In this document: positions 8,050-16,928 of the stretch, in pieces
Layout: each line of letters begins with the position of its first letter
Position numbering within the stretch: position 1 is the first letter of the stretch
Assembly (NCBI GenBank): GCA_963834725.1
Contig: CAWICN010000001.1
Coordinates: 2,480,001 to 2,544,000, forward strand
Source of the DNA: PALSA-693 sp963834725
GTDB lineage: Bacteria; Actinomycetota; Acidimicrobiia; Acidimicrobiales; Palsa-688
DNA length: 64,000 nt
Direction of reading: 5' to 3'
Program-made: the position numbers and the translations under genes
The notes under the pieces: generated by a model
Databases searched by the model: none
What the model was told of the DNA's origin: nothing
What the model saw: the letters and a program-made list of their open reading frames with translations, nothing else

Positions 8050-9345
8050 CTAGGACCTGGCGGCAGCCAGAGAGGCCGCGGCCTCCCCGAACGTCTCCAC
8101 GGTCGCAGCGAGGTCCGCGTCACTGTGCGCCAGGCTCGGAAAAAAGATCTCGTAGGCCCCGGGGGCGATGGCCACACCCCGCTCCAGCAGGCCGTGCATC
8201 AGTTCGGGGTAGCGGCCGGTGGCAGCCGACGCCGTGGCGCCGGCGTAGTCGGTGACGGGTGAGGCCGTGAAAAACACCCCGATCAGCGGTCCGGCGACGG
8301 GCACGTTCACATCGCCTGCGAGCGGCGGCCCGAGCGCGGCGGCCAATCCGGCGCCGAGGCGGCCAACCCGGCTGGCCAGCTCCGGGTACACGCCCCGATC
8401 GAGTTGGGCGAGCGCGGCCAGGCCTGCCGCGGTGGCCAGCGGGTTGCCGGACAGGGTGCCAGCCTGGTAGACGGGGCCGACCGGGGCGAGGTGATCCATC
8501 AGGTCGCGGCGACCGCCGAAGGCGGCGAGCGGCAGGCCGCCCCCGATGACCTTGCCGAAGCACCACAGGTCCGGCCGCACGCCGAATGCTTCAGTCGCAC
8601 CGCCATAGGCGAGGCGGAACCCGGTGATCACCTCGTCGAAGATCAGCAGGGCGCCGGCCCGGTCGCATTCCTGGCGCAGTCCTTCGAGGAACCCCGGCAC
8701 CGGGGGCACCAGGCCCATGTTGGCGGCCACCGGTTCGACGATCACGCAGGCCACGTCGGCGCTGAGCTCGGGCACCACGTTGTACGGGACCACCAGGGTG
8801 TCCGCCACCGCGGCCCTGGACACGCCTGCGGACGCCGGCAACCCCAGGGTCGCAACCCCGCTGCCGCCACCGGCCAGGAGCCCGTCGCTGTGGCCGTGGT
8901 AGCAGCCGGCGAAGACGACCACCCGGTCGCGGCCGGTGGCGCCGCGGGCCAGGCGAACCGCGCTCATGGCCGCCTCGGTCCCGCTGTTGACCAGACGGAC
9001 CTGCTCACATCCGCCGACCCGGCCGCAGATCTCTTCCGCCAGGAGTACCTCACGTTCGGTGGGTGCCCCAAAGGACGTACCGGCCGCGGCCGCCCGCTGC
9101 ACGGCTTCGACCACGGCGGGGTGGGCGTGACCGAGGATCGACGCGCCGTACGATTGCACGTAGTCCACGTACCGGTTCCCGTCGACATCCCACACGTAGG
9201 CGCCTTCGGCCCGGGCCACGAAGTACGGCGTTCCGCCCACCGAGCGGAAGGCCCGCACCGGGGAGTTGACCCCACCCGGTATGGTGCGGACCGCTCGTTC
9301 GAACAGGGCCAGGCTGACCGGACCGGTCCCGGCCGGCTCACCCAT
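8050..9345 (-). CDS. hemL: Glutamate-1-semialdehyde 2,1-aminomutase (HemL)
   Basis: PLP enzyme converting glutamate-1-semialdehyde to 5-aminolevulinate, the second step of the C5 heme route. 431 residues, normal length. Signatures: NSGTEAAMSAVRLARG, the GCYHGHSDG loop, FDEVITGFR, and the PLP lysine in FGKVIGGGLPLAAFGG. ATG 9345 overlaps the end of hemB by 8 nt, so hemB and hemL form a coupled pair. Together with hemA in this window it shows that the cell makes 5-aminolevulinate by the C5 pathway. Confidence 0.97.
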   Translation of the reverse strand: MGEPAGTGPVSLALFERAVRTIPGGVNSPVRAFRSVGGTPYFVARAEGAYVWDVDGNRYVDYVQSYGASILGHAHPAVVEAVQRAAAAGTSFGAPTEREVLLAEEICGRVGGCEQVRLVNSGTEAAMSAVRLARGATGRDRVVVFAGCYHGHSDGLLAGGGSGVATLGLPASAGVSRAAVADTLVVPYNVVPELSADVACVIVEPVAANMGLVPPVPGFLEGLRQECDRAGALLIFDEVITGFRLAYGGATEAFGVRPDLWCFGKVIGGGLPLAAFGGRRDLMDHLAPVGPVYQAGTLSGNPLATAAGLAALAQLDRGVYPELASRVGRLGAGLAAALGPPLAGDVNVPVAGPLIGVFFTASPVTDYAGATASAATGRYPELMHGLLERGVAIAPGAYEIFFPSLAHSDADLAATVETFGEAAASLAAARS

Positions 9346-10321
9346 GGAGGGTCTCAGCCAGCTCTCCCGCCAGATAGGTCAGGATCATGTCGGCCCCGGC
9401 CCGCTTGATGGCCAGGGTGTGCTCGAGGGCGACGGCTGCCCCGTCGATCCAGCCCCGCTCGGCTGCGGCCTTGATCATGGCGTACTCGCCGCTCACGTGG
9501 TACGCCGCCAGCGGGACGTCGACGCGGGCCCGCACCTCGGCGATCACGTCGAGATACGCGAGCGCGGGCTTGACCATCACCATGTCGGCGCCCTCTTCGA
9601 TGTCCAGTTCCACTTCGCGCACCGCTTCGCGGCGGTTGCGGTAGTCCTGCTGGTAGCCCCGGCGGTCGCCGCCGCCGGTGATGGTCACGTCGACCGCGTC
9701 GCGGAAGGGACCGTAGAGCGCCGACGCGTACTTCGCGGCGTACGCCAGGATCGGCAACTGGGCGAAACCGGCGCCATCCAGGCCGGCCCGGATGGCGGCG
9801 ACCTGGCCGTCCATCATCCCGGAGGGGGCGACCACGTGAGCGCCGGCGGCGGCCTGGGCCACCGCCACCTCGGCGTAGCGGTCCAGGGTGAGGTCGTTGT
9901 CGACCTGGCCGTCGCGGTCGAGGATCCCGCAGTGACCGTGGTCGGTGTACTCGTCGAGGCAGAGATCGGCGATGCGCACCAGCCGGTCGCCGAGGTCGTC
10001 GGCGAGCCGGCGCAATGCGACCTGGACAATCCCGGAGGGATCGCTGGCTCCGCTGCCCACCGCGTCCTTGGCCGCCGGCACGCCGAAGAGCACGACGGCC
10101 GGGACGCCGAGCGACGCCAACCGGTCGGCCTCCTTGGCGAGGGTCTCAATGGTGTGCTGGACCACTCCCGGCAGCGACGGGATGGGCCGGGGCTCGCCGA
10201 TGCCCTCGCGGACAAAGAGAGGTGCGATCAAGTCGGCCGGCGTCAGCGCCGTCTCCGCCACCAGGTCGCGAAGGACCGGCAGTCGGCGCAACCGGCGCAG
10301 CCTCGTCTTAGGGAAAGGCAT
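9338..10321 (-). CDS. hemB: Delta-aminolevulinic acid dehydratase / porphobilinogen synthase (HemB)
   Basis: Condenses two 5-aminolevulinate molecules to porphobilinogen. 327 residues. The two Schiff-base lysines are K197 (AYAAKYASALYGP) and K251 (VMVKPALAYLD). The metal-site segment DLCLDEYTDHGHCG (C121, C131) keeps Cys residues, which suggests a zinc-using or mixed active site. ATG 10321 begins the hemB-hemL unit. 170 bp upstream, on the other strand, is the broken deazaflavin oxidoreductase gene, so this pair is separated from the rest of the tetrapyrrole genes. Confidence 0.97.
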   Translation of the reverse strand: MPFPKTRLRRLRRLPVLRDLVAETALTPADLIAPLFVREGIGEPRPIPSLPGVVQHTIETLAKEADRLASLGVPAVVLFGVPAAKDAVGSGASDPSGIVQVALRRLADDLGDRLVRIADLCLDEYTDHGHCGILDRDGQVDNDLTLDRYAEVAVAQAAAGAHVVAPSGMMDGQVAAIRAGLDGAGFAQLPILAYAAKYASALYGPFRDAVDVTITGGGDRRGYQQDYRNRREAVREVELDIEEGADMVMVKPALAYLDVIAEVRARVDVPLAAYHVSGEYAMIKAAAERGWIDGAAVALEHTLAIKRAGADMILTYLAGELAETLHG

Positions 10322-10491
10322 GGACCTACCGTATCTTCATGACGGGCCGATCAGGCGCGCCACCAGGCGCATCTCGTATCGAAGCGCAGCCTCGACATCG
10401 GTGGTCGCGCCCACGCAGTGGCCGAACAGCTCCCGTGTGACCGCCAGATCGAACCCACAGAGCCAGAGATCAAACCCACAGAAGAGGACCC

Positions 10492-10942
10492 ATGGCTATC
10501 GACTACCGCCAACCTGGATGGTTCACCCGAAACGTGTTCAACAAGGCCGTGGCCGGACTGACCCGAATGGGCATCAGCGTGCTGGGCTCACGGGTCCTGG
10601 AGGTCACCGGGCGCAAGAGCGGTCAGCCCCGGCACACCCCGGTCAACCTCCTCACTCTCGAGGGCCGACTATCTCGTCGCGCCGCGGGGCGAGGCTGAGT
10701 GGGTGCGCAACGTCCGGGCCGCCGACGGCCACCTGACGCTCATCCTCGGTCGGCGACGCGACGAGCGGGTTGCCAATGAGGTGACCGGCACCGAGAAGGT
10801 AGCGATCCTACGGGCCTACCTCCGGCGGTGGAAGGCCGAGGTCGGGGTGTTCTTCCAGGGCGTCGGGCCGGATTCGACCGACGAGGAGCTGGCCGCGATC
10901 GCCCCCCGCCACCCGGTGTTCGCGCTTACCGGCCCGCCCTGA
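10492..10942 (+). pseudogene. Deazaflavin (F420)-dependent nitroreductase-family protein, broken by a frameshift
   Basis: Two adjacent frames together give one full-length member of the deazaflavin-dependent nitroreductase family. The first runs from ATG 10492 through the family-typical VLEVTGRKSGQPRHTPVN to about 10665. The second continues as DYLVAPRGEAEWVRNVRAA and on to the stop at 10942. Joining them needs removal of one base near 10663-10668 (ggccgac). Apart from this the domain looks intact, so either a recent mutation or a sequencing error is possible. It lies against the direction of the surrounding heme genes, between cobA-hemD and hemB. Confidence 0.75.
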
Positions 10943-10965
10943 GTGGACCGCTCAGACTCGACCCC

Positions 10966-12438
10966 TCAGGCCGGGCCGGACTTGAAGACCTCCAGGAGCG
11001 CGGCGATCAGGCCGGGCCCGGTATGTGGCTCTGCGACCGCCGTCACCTCGACCCCGGCCGCGACTGCTGCCGCGGCGGTGGTGGGCCCGATGCACACCAC
11101 CACCCGCGGCAAGGTCCCCGAACCGCCGGAGGCCGCGAGGAAGCTGCCGACCGCTGAGGCCGAAGCGAAGCAGACGGCATCGGCGGTGGCCACCGCCTCA
11201 CGCTCAGACCGGGTCAACGACACGCCAACCGTGCGGTAGGCCGTCACCGCTTCCACCTCCCATCCCGCCGCCGCCAGCCCGTCCAGCAGGACCTCGCGCC
11301 CGGCGGCGGCGCGGGGAAGCAGCACCCGGGCCCCGGAGCGAGGGGGCCGAGGAAAGGCCTCGAGCAGACCCTCGGCGACGGCGCGGTCGGGCACGAGATC
11401 CGCGAGCAGCCGCCACCGTTCGAGAGCGTCGGCCGTGCCGGGACCGACGGCGGCGATGCGAGCCGATCCAAACGACCGGGCGTCGGCCAACTGGCCGAGC
11501 AGCGCCTCGACCGCGTTCGTCGAGCTGAACACCACCCAGTCGTACTGTCCTTCCCGCAGCGCCCGGGCCGCTCGTCGGAGCGCCGCTCCCCCATCGGCCG
11601 GCGGTTCGATGCGAATGGCGGGCACCTCGATGGGGCGGGCGCCCAGCTCGCGCAATTGCTGCGACAGCGTGCCGGCCTGCGACTGAGCCCGGGTCACCAC
11701 GATCTGGCGACCGAAGAGCGGGCGTCGTTGGTACCAGTCGAGCTCCAGCCCGGCGACCGCCCCGATGACCAGGGTGACCGGGGGCTCGAGCGGCGTGTCC
11801 CCGAGCTCGTCGAGTCGCATCCGGATGGTCTGCTGCTCGGGCCGGGTGCCCCAGCGGACGGCCAGAACGGGGGTGTCCGGCGCCAGGCCGGCGCCGAGCA
11901 GCCTGGCCGCGATCGCCCCCCGGTGCGCCACTCCCATGAGAACGACGATGGTTCCGCCCGCCTCGGCCAGCGCGTCCCAATTGGTCTCGCGGTCGACGGC
12001 ATGGCGGCTGTGGCCGGTCACCACCGTGAACGAGGTCGAGAGACCCCGGTGGGTAACCGGTACCCCGGCGTAAGCCGGCACTGCCACCGCGGATGTGATG
12101 CCCGGCACCACCTCGAAGAGCACCCCCGCGGCCTGAAGGGCGAGGATCTCCTCGCCACCCCGCCCGAACACGAAGGGGTCGCCGCCCTTCAGGCGGACGA
12201 CTCGTCGGCCGGCGCGGCTTTCGCGAATCAGGAGGGCGTTGATCTGGTCCTGGTCGACCGGGCCGCCCGGTTCCTTCCCGACGTCGATCCGGCGGACTTC
12301 CGGCGGCGCCAGGTCAAGAAGGCTGGCGTCCGACAGCCGGTCGTGCACGATCACATCCGCGCCGCGCAGCAGCTCCGCCCCGCGCACGGTCAGCAGCCCG
12401 GGATCACCGGGCCCGGCGCCCACCAGATAGACGGTCAC
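10966..12438 (-). CDS. Fused uroporphyrinogen-III C-methyltransferase / uroporphyrinogen-III synthase (CobA-HemD)
   Basis: Bifunctional tetrapyrrole enzyme of 490 residues. Residues 1 to about 240 are the SAM-dependent SUMT domain (VGAGPGDPGLLTVRGAELL, VVRLKGGDPFVFGRGGEE, VPGITSA), making precorrin-2. From about residue 245 (FGRQIVVTRAQSQAGTLSQQ) to the end is the HemD domain that closes hydroxymethylbilane to uroporphyrinogen III (DWVVFSSTNAVEALL, then VGPGTADAL). Such fusions are common in actinobacteria. The GTG start at 12438 overlaps the hemC stop as GTGA. Confidence 0.94.
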   Translation of the reverse strand: MTVYLVGAGPGDPGLLTVRGAELLRGADVIVHDRLSDASLLDLAPPEVRRIDVGKEPGGPVDQDQINALLIRESRAGRRVVRLKGGDPFVFGRGGEEILALQAAGVLFEVVPGITSAVAVPAYAGVPVTHRGLSTSFTVVTGHSRHAVDRETNWDALAEAGGTIVVLMGVAHRGAIAARLLGAGLAPDTPVLAVRWGTRPEQQTIRMRLDELGDTPLEPPVTLVIGAVAGLELDWYQRRPLFGRQIVVTRAQSQAGTLSQQLRELGARPIEVPAIRIEPPADGGAALRRAARALREGQYDWVVFSSTNAVEALLGQLADARSFGSARIAAVGPGTADALERWRLLADLVPDRAVAEGLLEAFPRPPRSGARVLLPRAAAGREVLLDGLAAAGWEVEAVTAYRTVGVSLTRSEREAVATADAVCFASASAVGSFLAASGGSGTLPRVVVCIGPTTAAAAVAAGVEVTAVAEPHTGPGLIAALLEVFKSGPA

Positions 12439-13481
12439 CCAGATTCGCCCCCGGCGAGATGAGCCCCGTCCCCGGCGAGATGAGCCCCGTCCCCGGCGAG
12501 GCCGTCCCCGACGAGGCCATCCCCGATGAGCCCGGCCCCGCCCGCGGCCAGGAGCGCTTCGGCCAGGGCCGAGCCGAGCAGAGCCGGGGACTCCATGGGC
12601 CCGGTCCGCCCCGAGCGCAGCACCACCCGTCCGTCAGCGGAGGCGATGAGCCCGTCGATTCGCAGGGTGTCACCAGGCCGCAGGCTGTCGCCAGGCCGCA
12701 GGGTGTCGCCAGGCAGGCAGACCGCAAAGGCCCCGACCGGAAGGTCACACCCGCTGCCCAGGCGGGCCAGAAACGACCGCTCGGCGGTCACTGCAGTATG
12801 AACATCGGCGTCATCGATCGCGGCCAGCGCGGCCCGGGTGTCGCCGTCGTCGGCCCGGCACTCGACGCCGATCGCGCCCTGTCCCACCTGTGGGAGCATG
12901 ACCGCGGTGGGCAGGATCTCGGCGGCCCGGTCGAGCAGACCGAGGCGGGCCAGGGCGGCGGCGGCCACGACCACCGCCCCGCCGTCCGGTATCCGGTCCA
13001 GGCGGGTGCCGATGTTGCCGCGTAGGCCGGCGAAGGTGAGGTCGGGGCGTACCCAGGCCAGCTGCGCTCGCCGGCGCACCGAACCCGTCGCGATCCGCGC
13101 TCCCGGCTGGAGGTCGGCCAGGCGGGATCCGACGAGGGCGTCACGGGCGTCGGCCCGTCCAGCGAGGGCCGCAAGGACCAGCCCCTCCGGAGTCCGGGAC
13201 GGCAGATCCTTGGCCGAGTGCACGGCGAGATCGGCCCGTCCGTGGAGAACGGCGGCCTGCACCTCTTTGACGAACACCCCTTGGCCGCCCAGCTCCCACA
13301 CCGGAACATCCCGCCGCTGATCGCCGGACGTCGAGATCACAACCAGCTCGATGGAGAGCCCCGGATGGGCGGATCGCAGGGCGCGGCCCACCTCTTCGGC
13401 CTGCCACCGGGCCAGCTCGCTGCCCCGGGTGGCGATCCGGAGCGGCTTTCCTGGTCGTCCTGGTCGTAGCGGCTGGGCCAA
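12435..13481 (-). CDS. hemC: Porphobilinogen deaminase / hydroxymethylbilane synthase (HemC) with a repetitive tail
   Basis: Polymerises four porphobilinogens into hydroxymethylbilane. 348 residues from TTG 13481, the only start-type codon between the hemA stop and the conserved LRIATRGSELARWQAEEV. Other signatures: HSAKDLPS, GNIGTRLDRI and the cofactor-bearing Cys in RLGSGCDLPVGAFA. Two sets of short repeats are inserted in the C-terminal third: a PGDTLR type hexad after the cofactor Cys and GDGAHLA/GDGL units at the very end. The catalytic core is complete. Confidence 0.93.
   Translation of the reverse strand: MAQPLRPGRPGKPLRIATRGSELARWQAEEVGRALRSAHPGLSIELVVISTSGDQRRDVPVWELGGQGVFVKEVQAAVLHGRADLAVHSAKDLPSRTPEGLVLAALAGRADARDALVGSRLADLQPGARIATGSVRRRAQLAWVRPDLTFAGLRGNIGTRLDRIPDGGAVVVAAAALARLGLLDRAAEILPTAVMLPQVGQGAIGVECRADDGDTRAALAAIDDADVHTAVTAERSFLARLGSGCDLPVGAFAVCLPGDTLRPGDSLRPGDTLRIDGLIASADGRVVLRSGRTGPMESPALLGSALAEALLAAGGAGLIGDGLVGDGLAGDGAHLAGDGAHLAGGESG
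12443..12720. repeat. Two short tandem-repeat arrays in the hemC 3' part
   Basis: Array one (about 12443-12530) has units of 21 and 15 bp built on ccccggcgagatgagcccc and encodes GDGAHLA/GDGL. Array two (about 12667-12715) has three 18-bp units and encodes PGDTLR-like hexads. Both are multiples of three, so they do not disturb the frame. Confidence 0.75.
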
Positions 13482-13491
13482 CGGCGGCCCG

Positions 13492-14760
13492 TCAGATATC
13501 GAGCTCGAACAACCGCTGGAGTCCTTGCGCCAGCTGCTCGCCGCTCGGCGTTCCGGCTCCGGCCTTGACGCTGACCGTCGGTTCGTGCAGCAACTTGGCC
13601 ACAATCCCCCGGGTGAGGGCATCGACGGCGGCCGCTTGGGCCGGATCCAGCCCGGCCAGGCGGTTCCGGAAGCGGGTCAACTCGCTGGAGCGGATGGCCT
13701 CACCCCGCTCGTACAGCGCGGCGACCAGAGGTGCCACCTGACGTTGGGCGGACACGTCGAGGTACCGCTCGACCTCCTCGGCGACGATGGCCTCGGCCCG
13801 GGGAAGCTCCTGGCGGCGGCCGGCCATGGCGACGGCGGCCGAGGCAGTCACGTCGTCCATGTCGAGCAGTGTCACGCCCGGCAAGGTCCCGACGGCCGGG
13901 TCGACGTCCCGCGGCATGGCAATGTCCACGATGAGCAATGGGCGTCCCTGCCGTTCCCAAAGAACAGCGTCCAGGTCCGCGGCCACGAGCAGCACTTCCG
14001 GAGAGCCGGTGGATGTCAGGAGGACGTCGGTGTCGACCAGGGCGCTCGGCAGGGCCGACCATTCGATCGCCCTCCCCCCGTACCGGGCGGCCAGCTGGGT
14101 GGCCCGGCTCCACGTGCGGTTGGCCACGAGCAGGGAGCCGGCATCGAGGGCTCCGGCCAGGGCCTGGGCCATGCTCTCGCCCATCTCGCCGGCGCCGAGA
14201 ACGAGCGTCGTCTTGCCCGACAGCGTCCCGAGCTCGGCCGCCGCCATCGCCACGGCGGCCTGGGAGAGCGACGTGGTGCCCCGGGCGATAGCCGTCTCGG
14301 ATCGCACCCGCTTGCCCGCCTCGACGGCGTGACGGAACAACACCGACAGCACCGGTCCGGCCGTCGACTCCTCCCGGGCCGCGCCCCAGGCATCGCCGAC
14401 CTGACCCAGGATCTCGCTTTCCCCGAGCACGGCCGAGTCCAGCCCGGCCGCCACCTTGAACAGGTGGGAAGCCGCGGCCTCGTCGTAATAGGCGTACAGC
14501 TGATCAGAGAACGACTCGGGTGGGCCGCCGCTCCACTCGGAGAGAAAGTTGCGGATCTCGCCCACGGCTGGATGGAAGCGCCCGGCGTCGGCGTACACCT
14601 CGGTCCGCAGGCAGGTCGAGACGATGACCACCTCGCTCAGGTAGTCCCGACTGGCCAGGTCGTGCAGCGCCTTGGCGGCCCGGGCGCGCGGCACCGTCAT
14701 GGCTTCGAGCACCGGCAGCGGGGTGGTGCGGTGGTTGAGTCCTACGACGACGACAGACAA
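13492..14760 (-). CDS. hemA: Glutamyl-tRNA reductase (HemA)
   Basis: First step of C5 heme synthesis: NADPH-dependent reduction of glutamyl-tRNA to glutamate-1-semialdehyde. About 422 residues. The N-terminal VVVGLNHRTTPLPVLE and the catalytic Cys in VSTCLRTEVYA are followed by the NADPH motif VLGAGEMGESMAQAL and the C-terminal dimerisation helices. TTG 14760 is chosen because it directly precedes the conserved start and leaves only a 19-nt overlap with the upstream gene; an ATG at 14823 in the same frame would overlap by 82 nt. Coupled to the precorrin-2 dehydrogenase gene. Confidence 0.95.
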   Translation of the reverse strand: MSVVVVGLNHRTTPLPVLEAMTVPRARAAKALHDLASRDYLSEVVIVSTCLRTEVYADAGRFHPAVGEIRNFLSEWSGGPPESFSDQLYAYYDEAAASHLFKVAAGLDSAVLGESEILGQVGDAWGAAREESTAGPVLSVLFRHAVEAGKRVRSETAIARGTTSLSQAAVAMAAAELGTLSGKTTLVLGAGEMGESMAQALAGALDAGSLLVANRTWSRATQLAARYGGRAIEWSALPSALVDTDVLLTSTGSPEVLLVAADLDAVLWERQGRPLLIVDIAMPRDVDPAVGTLPGVTLLDMDDVTASAAVAMAGRRQELPRAEAIVAEEVERYLDVSAQRQVAPLVAALYERGEAIRSSELTRFRNRLAGLDPAQAAAVDALTRGIVAKLLHEPTVSVKAGAGTPSGEQLAQGLQRLFELDI

Positions 14761-15368
14761 GCCTGGAGGCGCTCCCTTGCCTGGGCCGTGCGGCCTGATC
14801 GGATGAGTTCGAGCATGTCCCAATCGAGCGCCTGGCGCCAGTCGACATCTTCGGTGGATCGGCCCGCCGCTTTCAACTGGTCCCGAGCCTCCGAGAGCAG
14901 TTCGGCCAGAAGTCCGACCTCCGGGCCGAGCTGGGCGGCCAGCTCGCCGCGGACCCAGCTGGCCAGGGCGGGGCTATGTCCCGCGGTTGACACCGTCACC
15001 ATCACCGGGCCCCGCCGCACCACCGCCGGCAGGGTAAAAGAGCAGGCCGTCGGGTCATCGGCGGCATTGACCCAGATCCGGGCGCGGTCGGCGTCGGCCC
15101 GGATAGCCCGGTTGACCCCGGCATCGTCGGTTGCCGCAATGGCCAGCCAGGCTCCCTCCAGGTCCCCGCCATAGTAGGAGCGCTCAATCAGCTGGACGGG
15201 CATGTGGCGGATCTGGTCGTCGATTTTGGGGGCGATCACCACCACGTCCGCGCCGGCCGCCACCAGACCCTCGACCTTCCGGGCGGCAACTGCGCCACCG
15301 CCGACCACCACGCATCGCCGGCCATCGACTATGAGGTCGACGGGATAGAGGACATCGGCCACGGGCAT
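14742..15368 (-). CDS. Precorrin-2 dehydrogenase (siroheme synthase N-terminal, Met8/SirC type)
   Basis: NAD-dependent oxidation of precorrin-2 to sirohydrochlorin; Met8-type members also insert iron. 208 residues. The N-terminal NAD motif is VVVGGGAVAARKVEGLVAAGADVVV-like (residues 20-45), followed by LAIAATDDAGVNRAI and NAADDPTACSFTLPA. The central STAGHSPALASWVR is typical of the catalytic domain. It lacks the methyltransferase half of CysG, which the fused CobA-HemD two genes downstream supplies. Start ATG 15368 is 12 bp downstream of rex. Confidence 0.92.
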   Translation of the reverse strand: MPVADVLYPVDLIVDGRRCVVVGGGAVAARKVEGLVAAGADVVVIAPKIDDQIRHMPVQLIERSYYGGDLEGAWLAIAATDDAGVNRAIRADADRARIWVNAADDPTACSFTLPAVVRRGPVMVTVSTAGHSPALASWVRGELAAQLGPEVGLLAELLSEARDQLKAAGRSTEDVDWRQALDWDMLELIRSGRTAQARERLQACLSSS

Positions 15369-15380
15369 GCGGCGCCCTCC

Positions 15381-16040
15381 CTACCCGCCGGCCGCCGGCA
15401 GCAGCGGCCGGGCCCGTTGTTGCTCGTAGAAACTGAGGATTTGAAGTTCGATGCCGAGGTCGACCTGGCGCAGCGCCACCCGGGCCGGGACGGACACCGT
15501 CGTGGGAGCGAAATTGAGGATGGAGCCCACACCTGCGGCCACGGCGACGTCCGCCACACTCTGGGCGACTGCGGCGGGGGTGGCAATGACCGCGATGGCC
15601 ACCTTTTCATCCTCAAAGATCTCGATAATCGACGAGCTGGGCTGGACCACGACATGACCGACCCGGGTGCCGATCTTGGTCGGGTCGACATCGAAGGCGG
15701 CGACCACGTGGAAGCCCCGGGCCGGGAAGCCGCCGTAGCTGGCCAGGGCCCGGCCCAGGTTGCCAGCGCCAATGATGGCCACCCGGCGGTCCTCGGTGAG
15801 CCCCAGCTGACGGTTGATCTGACGGAGCAGGTACCCCACGTCGTAGCCGACGCCGCGCGTCCCGTACGAACCCAGGTGGGAGAGGTCCTTGCGAACCTGG
15901 GGTGCGTTGACGCCGGCCCGCATGGCGAGGGCCTCCGAAGAAATCGTCACCATCCGCTCGCGGGCGGCCTCGTCGAGGGCCCGGAGGTAGAGCGGCAGCC
16001 GGGCGACGGTGGCTTCGGGTATTCGCCGGACGGTTGCCAT
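15381..16040 (-). CDS. rex: Redox-sensing transcriptional repressor Rex
   Basis: Dimeric repressor that reads the NADH/NAD+ ratio and in actinobacteria controls respiratory and heme genes. 219 residues. N-terminal winged helix (residues about 5-80) with the family-typical TISSEALAMRAGVNAPQVRKD-like recognition segment and SHLGSYGTRGVGYDV. NAD-binding Rossmann domain from VAIIGAGNLGRALASYGGF. The C-terminal helix for domain swapping is present. It stands at the head of the heme genes, the usual actinobacterial arrangement. I found no good Rex operator (TTGTGA-type palindrome) upstream of it or of nuoA. Confidence 0.96.
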   Translation of the reverse strand: MATVRRIPEATVARLPLYLRALDEAARERMVTISSEALAMRAGVNAPQVRKDLSHLGSYGTRGVGYDVGYLLRQINRQLGLTEDRRVAIIGAGNLGRALASYGGFPARGFHVVAAFDVDPTKIGTRVGHVVVQPSSSIIEIFEDEKVAIAVIATPAAVAQSVADVAVAAGVGSILNFAPTTVSVPARVALRQVDLGIELQILSFYEQQRARPLLPAAGG

Positions 16041-16067
16041 GCCAGGAATGGTACCGAGGGTGAAGTC

Positions 16068-16865
16068 CTACCCTTCGGCAGGCCGGAGCCACACCTCGTC
16101 CCCCGGGCCGAGACCCGTGCGGGCGGCGGCGGGGGTGCCGCGGCAGCTGACCGCCAGGAGCCCGTACGAGTCGGTGACCAGCCCGACTTCGCTCGCATCG
16201 AGGTCGCCATAGGCCGCGACCCGGCGGGCGGGCCAGGTCTGTGACCCGGCGTGCAGGTCCACAATCCCGCCGAGATGGCCGGCGTCGGCGGGGCGGACGT
16301 TGAGCTCGGCATTGCCGAAGCGGTCGATCCAGAGAACCTCGGCCCGAACCGAGCCGTCCGGTCCGGTGTGTGGTTCGGGTACCGGCGTTGCGGCCAGGCT
16401 GTCTGGGTCGATCGGCTGTCCGAGACGGCTGAGGGCGGCGCCCTGCGCCAGTTCGGCCGCAGCCGGGGCGAACACGTCACGCCCCGCGAAAGTGGCACCG
16501 CGCTCGTGGCGAGGGGGCAGCTCGACGGCGGCGGTCAGCGGACCGAGGGAGGTGCCGGCAGGGAGAAGGAGTCCGTTGTCGGGGCCGACCAGGACGGCCC
16601 CAGCCTCGGCGACCTCGATGACGACGGCCCGACGCGACGTGCCCACTCCCGGATCGACGACCGCGAGGATGACGCCGGGGGCCAGCCACGGGGCCGCCCG
16701 CCAGAGGGTCAGGGCTCCGGCCCGCACATCGTGGGCCGGCACCTGGTGGGTCAGGTCGATGACCTGGACACGGGGGGCCTGTCGGGCGATGACCCGATGC
16801 ACGATGCCGACGAACTCATCCTCGAGCCCGTAATCGGATAAAAACGTAACCGGGCCGCGGCTCAC
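16068..16865 (-). CDS. S-adenosylmethionine hydroxide adenosyltransferase family (DUF62) protein
   Basis: Family that splits SAM with hydroxide to adenosine and methionine, related to fluorinases and chlorinases. 265 residues, normal length. Signatures: FLSDYGLEDEFVG at the N-terminus, VIDLTHQVPAHD, ILAVVDPGVGT, GPDNGLL and FAGRDVFAPAAAELA. The Asp/Arg/His set used to activate water appears to be present (FLSDYG, STRR-like, HERG), so hydrolysis rather than halogenation is expected. GTG 16865 start. It is the first gene of the run leading into rex and the heme genes, with a 27-bp gap. Confidence 0.88.
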   Translation of the reverse strand: MSRGPVTFLSDYGLEDEFVGIVHRVIARQAPRVQVIDLTHQVPAHDVRAGALTLWRAAPWLAPGVILAVVDPGVGTSRRAVVIEVAEAGAVLVGPDNGLLLPAGTSLGPLTAAVELPPRHERGATFAGRDVFAPAAAELAQGAALSRLGQPIDPDSLAATPVPEPHTGPDGSVRAEVLWIDRFGNAELNVRPADAGHLGGIVDLHAGSQTWPARRVAAYGDLDASEVGLVTDSYGLLAVSCRGTPAAARTGLGPGDEVWLRPAEG

Positions 16866-16928
16866 CCCGGTGATTCGCTTCGGCCGGTCGCCGCTTCAGG
16901 TTTCCCTCGCCATACGAGGCACACGCCG

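Noticed and set aside
15381..16067. Rex operator near rex or nuoA
   Set aside because: I searched by eye for TTGTGA-type palindromes in 16041-16067 and 6325-6581 and found none convincing.
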